This document shows, piece by piece, positions 4,296 through 5,013 of a stretch of DNA of 5,013 nucleotides (the first letter of the stretch is position 1; every line of letters begins with the position of its first letter). This DNA comes from Deinococcus sp. GTDB lineage: Bacteria > Deinococcota > Deinococci > Deinococcales > Deinococcaceae. Where the stretch lies: assembly GCA_025351205.1 (NCBI GenBank), contig JANXWI010000020.1:1-5013 (forward strand). The letters run 5' to 3'. A program made the position numbers and the translations under genes. The notes beneath the pieces were generated by a model. The model was not told the DNA's origin and ran no database searches. It saw only the letters and a list, made by a program, of their open reading frames with translations.

Positions 4296-4717
4296 AGCTG
4301 CTGGCCGCGCTGATAATGTTTGGAATGGCCTCTGCGTCGGCCTCCAGCTCAACGAGTGTACGTGTCGAAGTCGAGGCGAAACCCAACCTGACCTTCAGCC
4401 GGGGCGCTTCCAGCGGGCTGACCCTCACGACGCCCTGGGGCACGCAGCAGGCCAGCTTCAGGAGCGGCACGCCGTATGAGCCGGACCCAGAGCATTATTA
4501 CAGCCGGCTCGACCCGGTGACGCTGCGGGTCAACGTGCCCACCGTGACGAAGCCGGGCGGGTATCCGGTCAGCCTGAACACCGTGCTGTACGTCTGCGAT
4601 CAGGCGGCTCACCTGTGCAGCGTGCGCCCGGCCCAGGCCAGCGGCAAGCTGACGGTGGGACTGAATGCCGCGCCGCTCACGCTGACCCTGAAGGTTCCGA
4701 AACTCAGAAGTTCCTGA
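4292..4717 (+). CDS. Small exported protein resembling the N-terminal domain of DsbD
   Basis: Encodes 141 residues starting at GTG 4292, which overlaps the stop of the thioredoxin-like gene as GTGA, so the two are translationally coupled. An N-terminal signal peptide is clear (MKLLAALIMFGMASASA, cleavage near 17). The rest looks like a beta sandwich: alternating hydrophobic strands, a PEHYYSRLDPVTLRV stretch (66-80), PGGYPVSLNTVLYVCDQAAHLC (88-109) and a strand-rich end. The pair C102 and C109 within a region that follows a GxYPV strand recalls the cysteine pair of the DsbD alpha domain, which passes electrons to periplasmic thiol proteins, although the spacing is six residues here against five in E. 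coli. With a CINC thioredoxin just upstream, an electron-transfer pair is likely. The family assignment is by pattern only; it could be a generic secreted beta protein. It ends 14 bases inside pyrD on the opposite strand. Confidence 0.8.
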   Translation: MKLLAALIMFGMASASASSSTSVRVEVEAKPNLTFSRGASSGLTLTTPWGTQQASFRSGTPYEPDPEHYYSRLDPVTLRVNVPTVTKPGGYPVSLNTVLYVCDQAAHLCSVRPAQASGKLTVGLNAAPLTLTLKVPKLRSS

Positions 4718-5013
4718 CGCCGGCCCCGACCGCCTCGCTGACGTGTCCGAAGCCGTCGCGCCTGAGCAGCTCCACCAGCCCGGCGTTGATGCGGCGCGGC
4801 AGGCCCGGCCCCTGGAACACGAGCGAGGTGTACAGTTCGACCAGACTGGCCCCGGCCAGAATCTTGGCGTAGGCGTCCAGGGCCGTGAACACGCCGCCCA
4901 CCCCGACAATCGGCAGCCTGCCGCCCGTAAGCCTGTACGTTTCGGCCACCAGGGCGGTGGAACGCGCTTCCAGTGGGCGTCCGCTCAGGCCGCCGGCCTC
5001 TTCCCTGTCGGCG
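4704..5013 (-). CDS. pyrD: Dihydroorotate dehydrogenase, class 2 (C-terminal part)
   Basis: The minus strand is open from the window edge to a TGA at 4704-4706, giving the last 102 or so residues. They contain EAGGLSGRPLEARSTALV, then GGRLPIVGVGGV, the FMN phosphate-binding region that continues through DAYAKILAGASLVELYTSLVF and QGPGLPRRI, and a C-terminal helix. GGLSGRPL is diagnostic of class 2 enzymes, which are membrane-associated and pass electrons to quinone while oxidising dihydroorotate to orotate. The N-terminus, including the catalytic Ser and the membrane-binding helices, lies outside the window. pyrD has the same direction as the pyr operon but is cut off from it by the two oppositely oriented redox genes and must have its own promoter. 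Its end overlaps the DsbD-like gene tail to tail by 14 bases. Confidence 0.95.
   Translation of the reverse strand, partial: ADREEAGGLSGRPLEARSTALVAETYRLTGGRLPIVGVGGVFTALDAYAKILAGASLVELYTSLVFQGPGLPRRINAGLVELLRRDGFGHVSEAVGAGVRNF

Noticed and set aside
4349..4909. Minus-strand ORF of 186 codons over the DsbD-like gene and pyrD end
   Set aside because: It is an out-of-frame shadow: Trp/Arg/Ser/Pro-rich and without a family pattern, while pyrD in the neighbouring frame is clear.

Overview
The window is high-GC bacterial DNA, most likely from Deinococcus or a close relative in the Deinococcus-Thermus group. The pyrimidine genes, PyrR in the operon, the GC-rich codon use and a start codon sitting directly on a -10-like box all fit that lineage. 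This is inferred from sequence character; no search was run.

Layout. Bases 1-138 (+) hold the end of an unidentified protein with an arginine-rich tail, followed by an intrinsic terminator (155-195). The minus strand then carries a pyrimidine operon, read right to left: promoter (3632-3660), a structured leader with two PyrR-type hairpins (3551-3587), a 32-codon leader ORF (3441-3539) that contains an intrinsic terminator (3481-3511), then pyrR (2908-3450), pyrB (1964-2911), an AT-rich gene of unknown function (1448-1957) and pyrC (201-1457). Diverging from the pyr promoter on the plus strand are two coupled genes for exported thiol-redox proteins: a DipZ/TlpA-type thioredoxin (3720-4295) and a small protein resembling the DsbD N-terminal domain (4292-4717). 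They converge on the 3' end of pyrD (4704-5013, minus strand, partial).

How it works together. PyrB makes carbamoyl aspartate, PyrC cyclises it to dihydroorotate and PyrD oxidises that to orotate. PyrR senses uridine nucleotides and binds the leader RNA. The leader matches the scheme proposed for the Thermus pyr operon, in which a ribosome translating a leader keeps a terminator from forming. Here the PyrR hairpins abut the leader's Shine-Dalgarno and a closing stem can sequester it, which suggests that PyrR shuts off leader translation and so allows termination before pyrR. The leader ORF stops inside the start of pyrR, so translation of pyrR may also be coupled to it.

The two most notable points are this leader (tandem PyrR sites, SD-sequestering junction, leader ORF with internal terminator) and the low-GC gene lodged between pyrB and pyrC. 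The latter occupies the same slot as bbc in the Thermus pyr cluster but looks foreign in composition.
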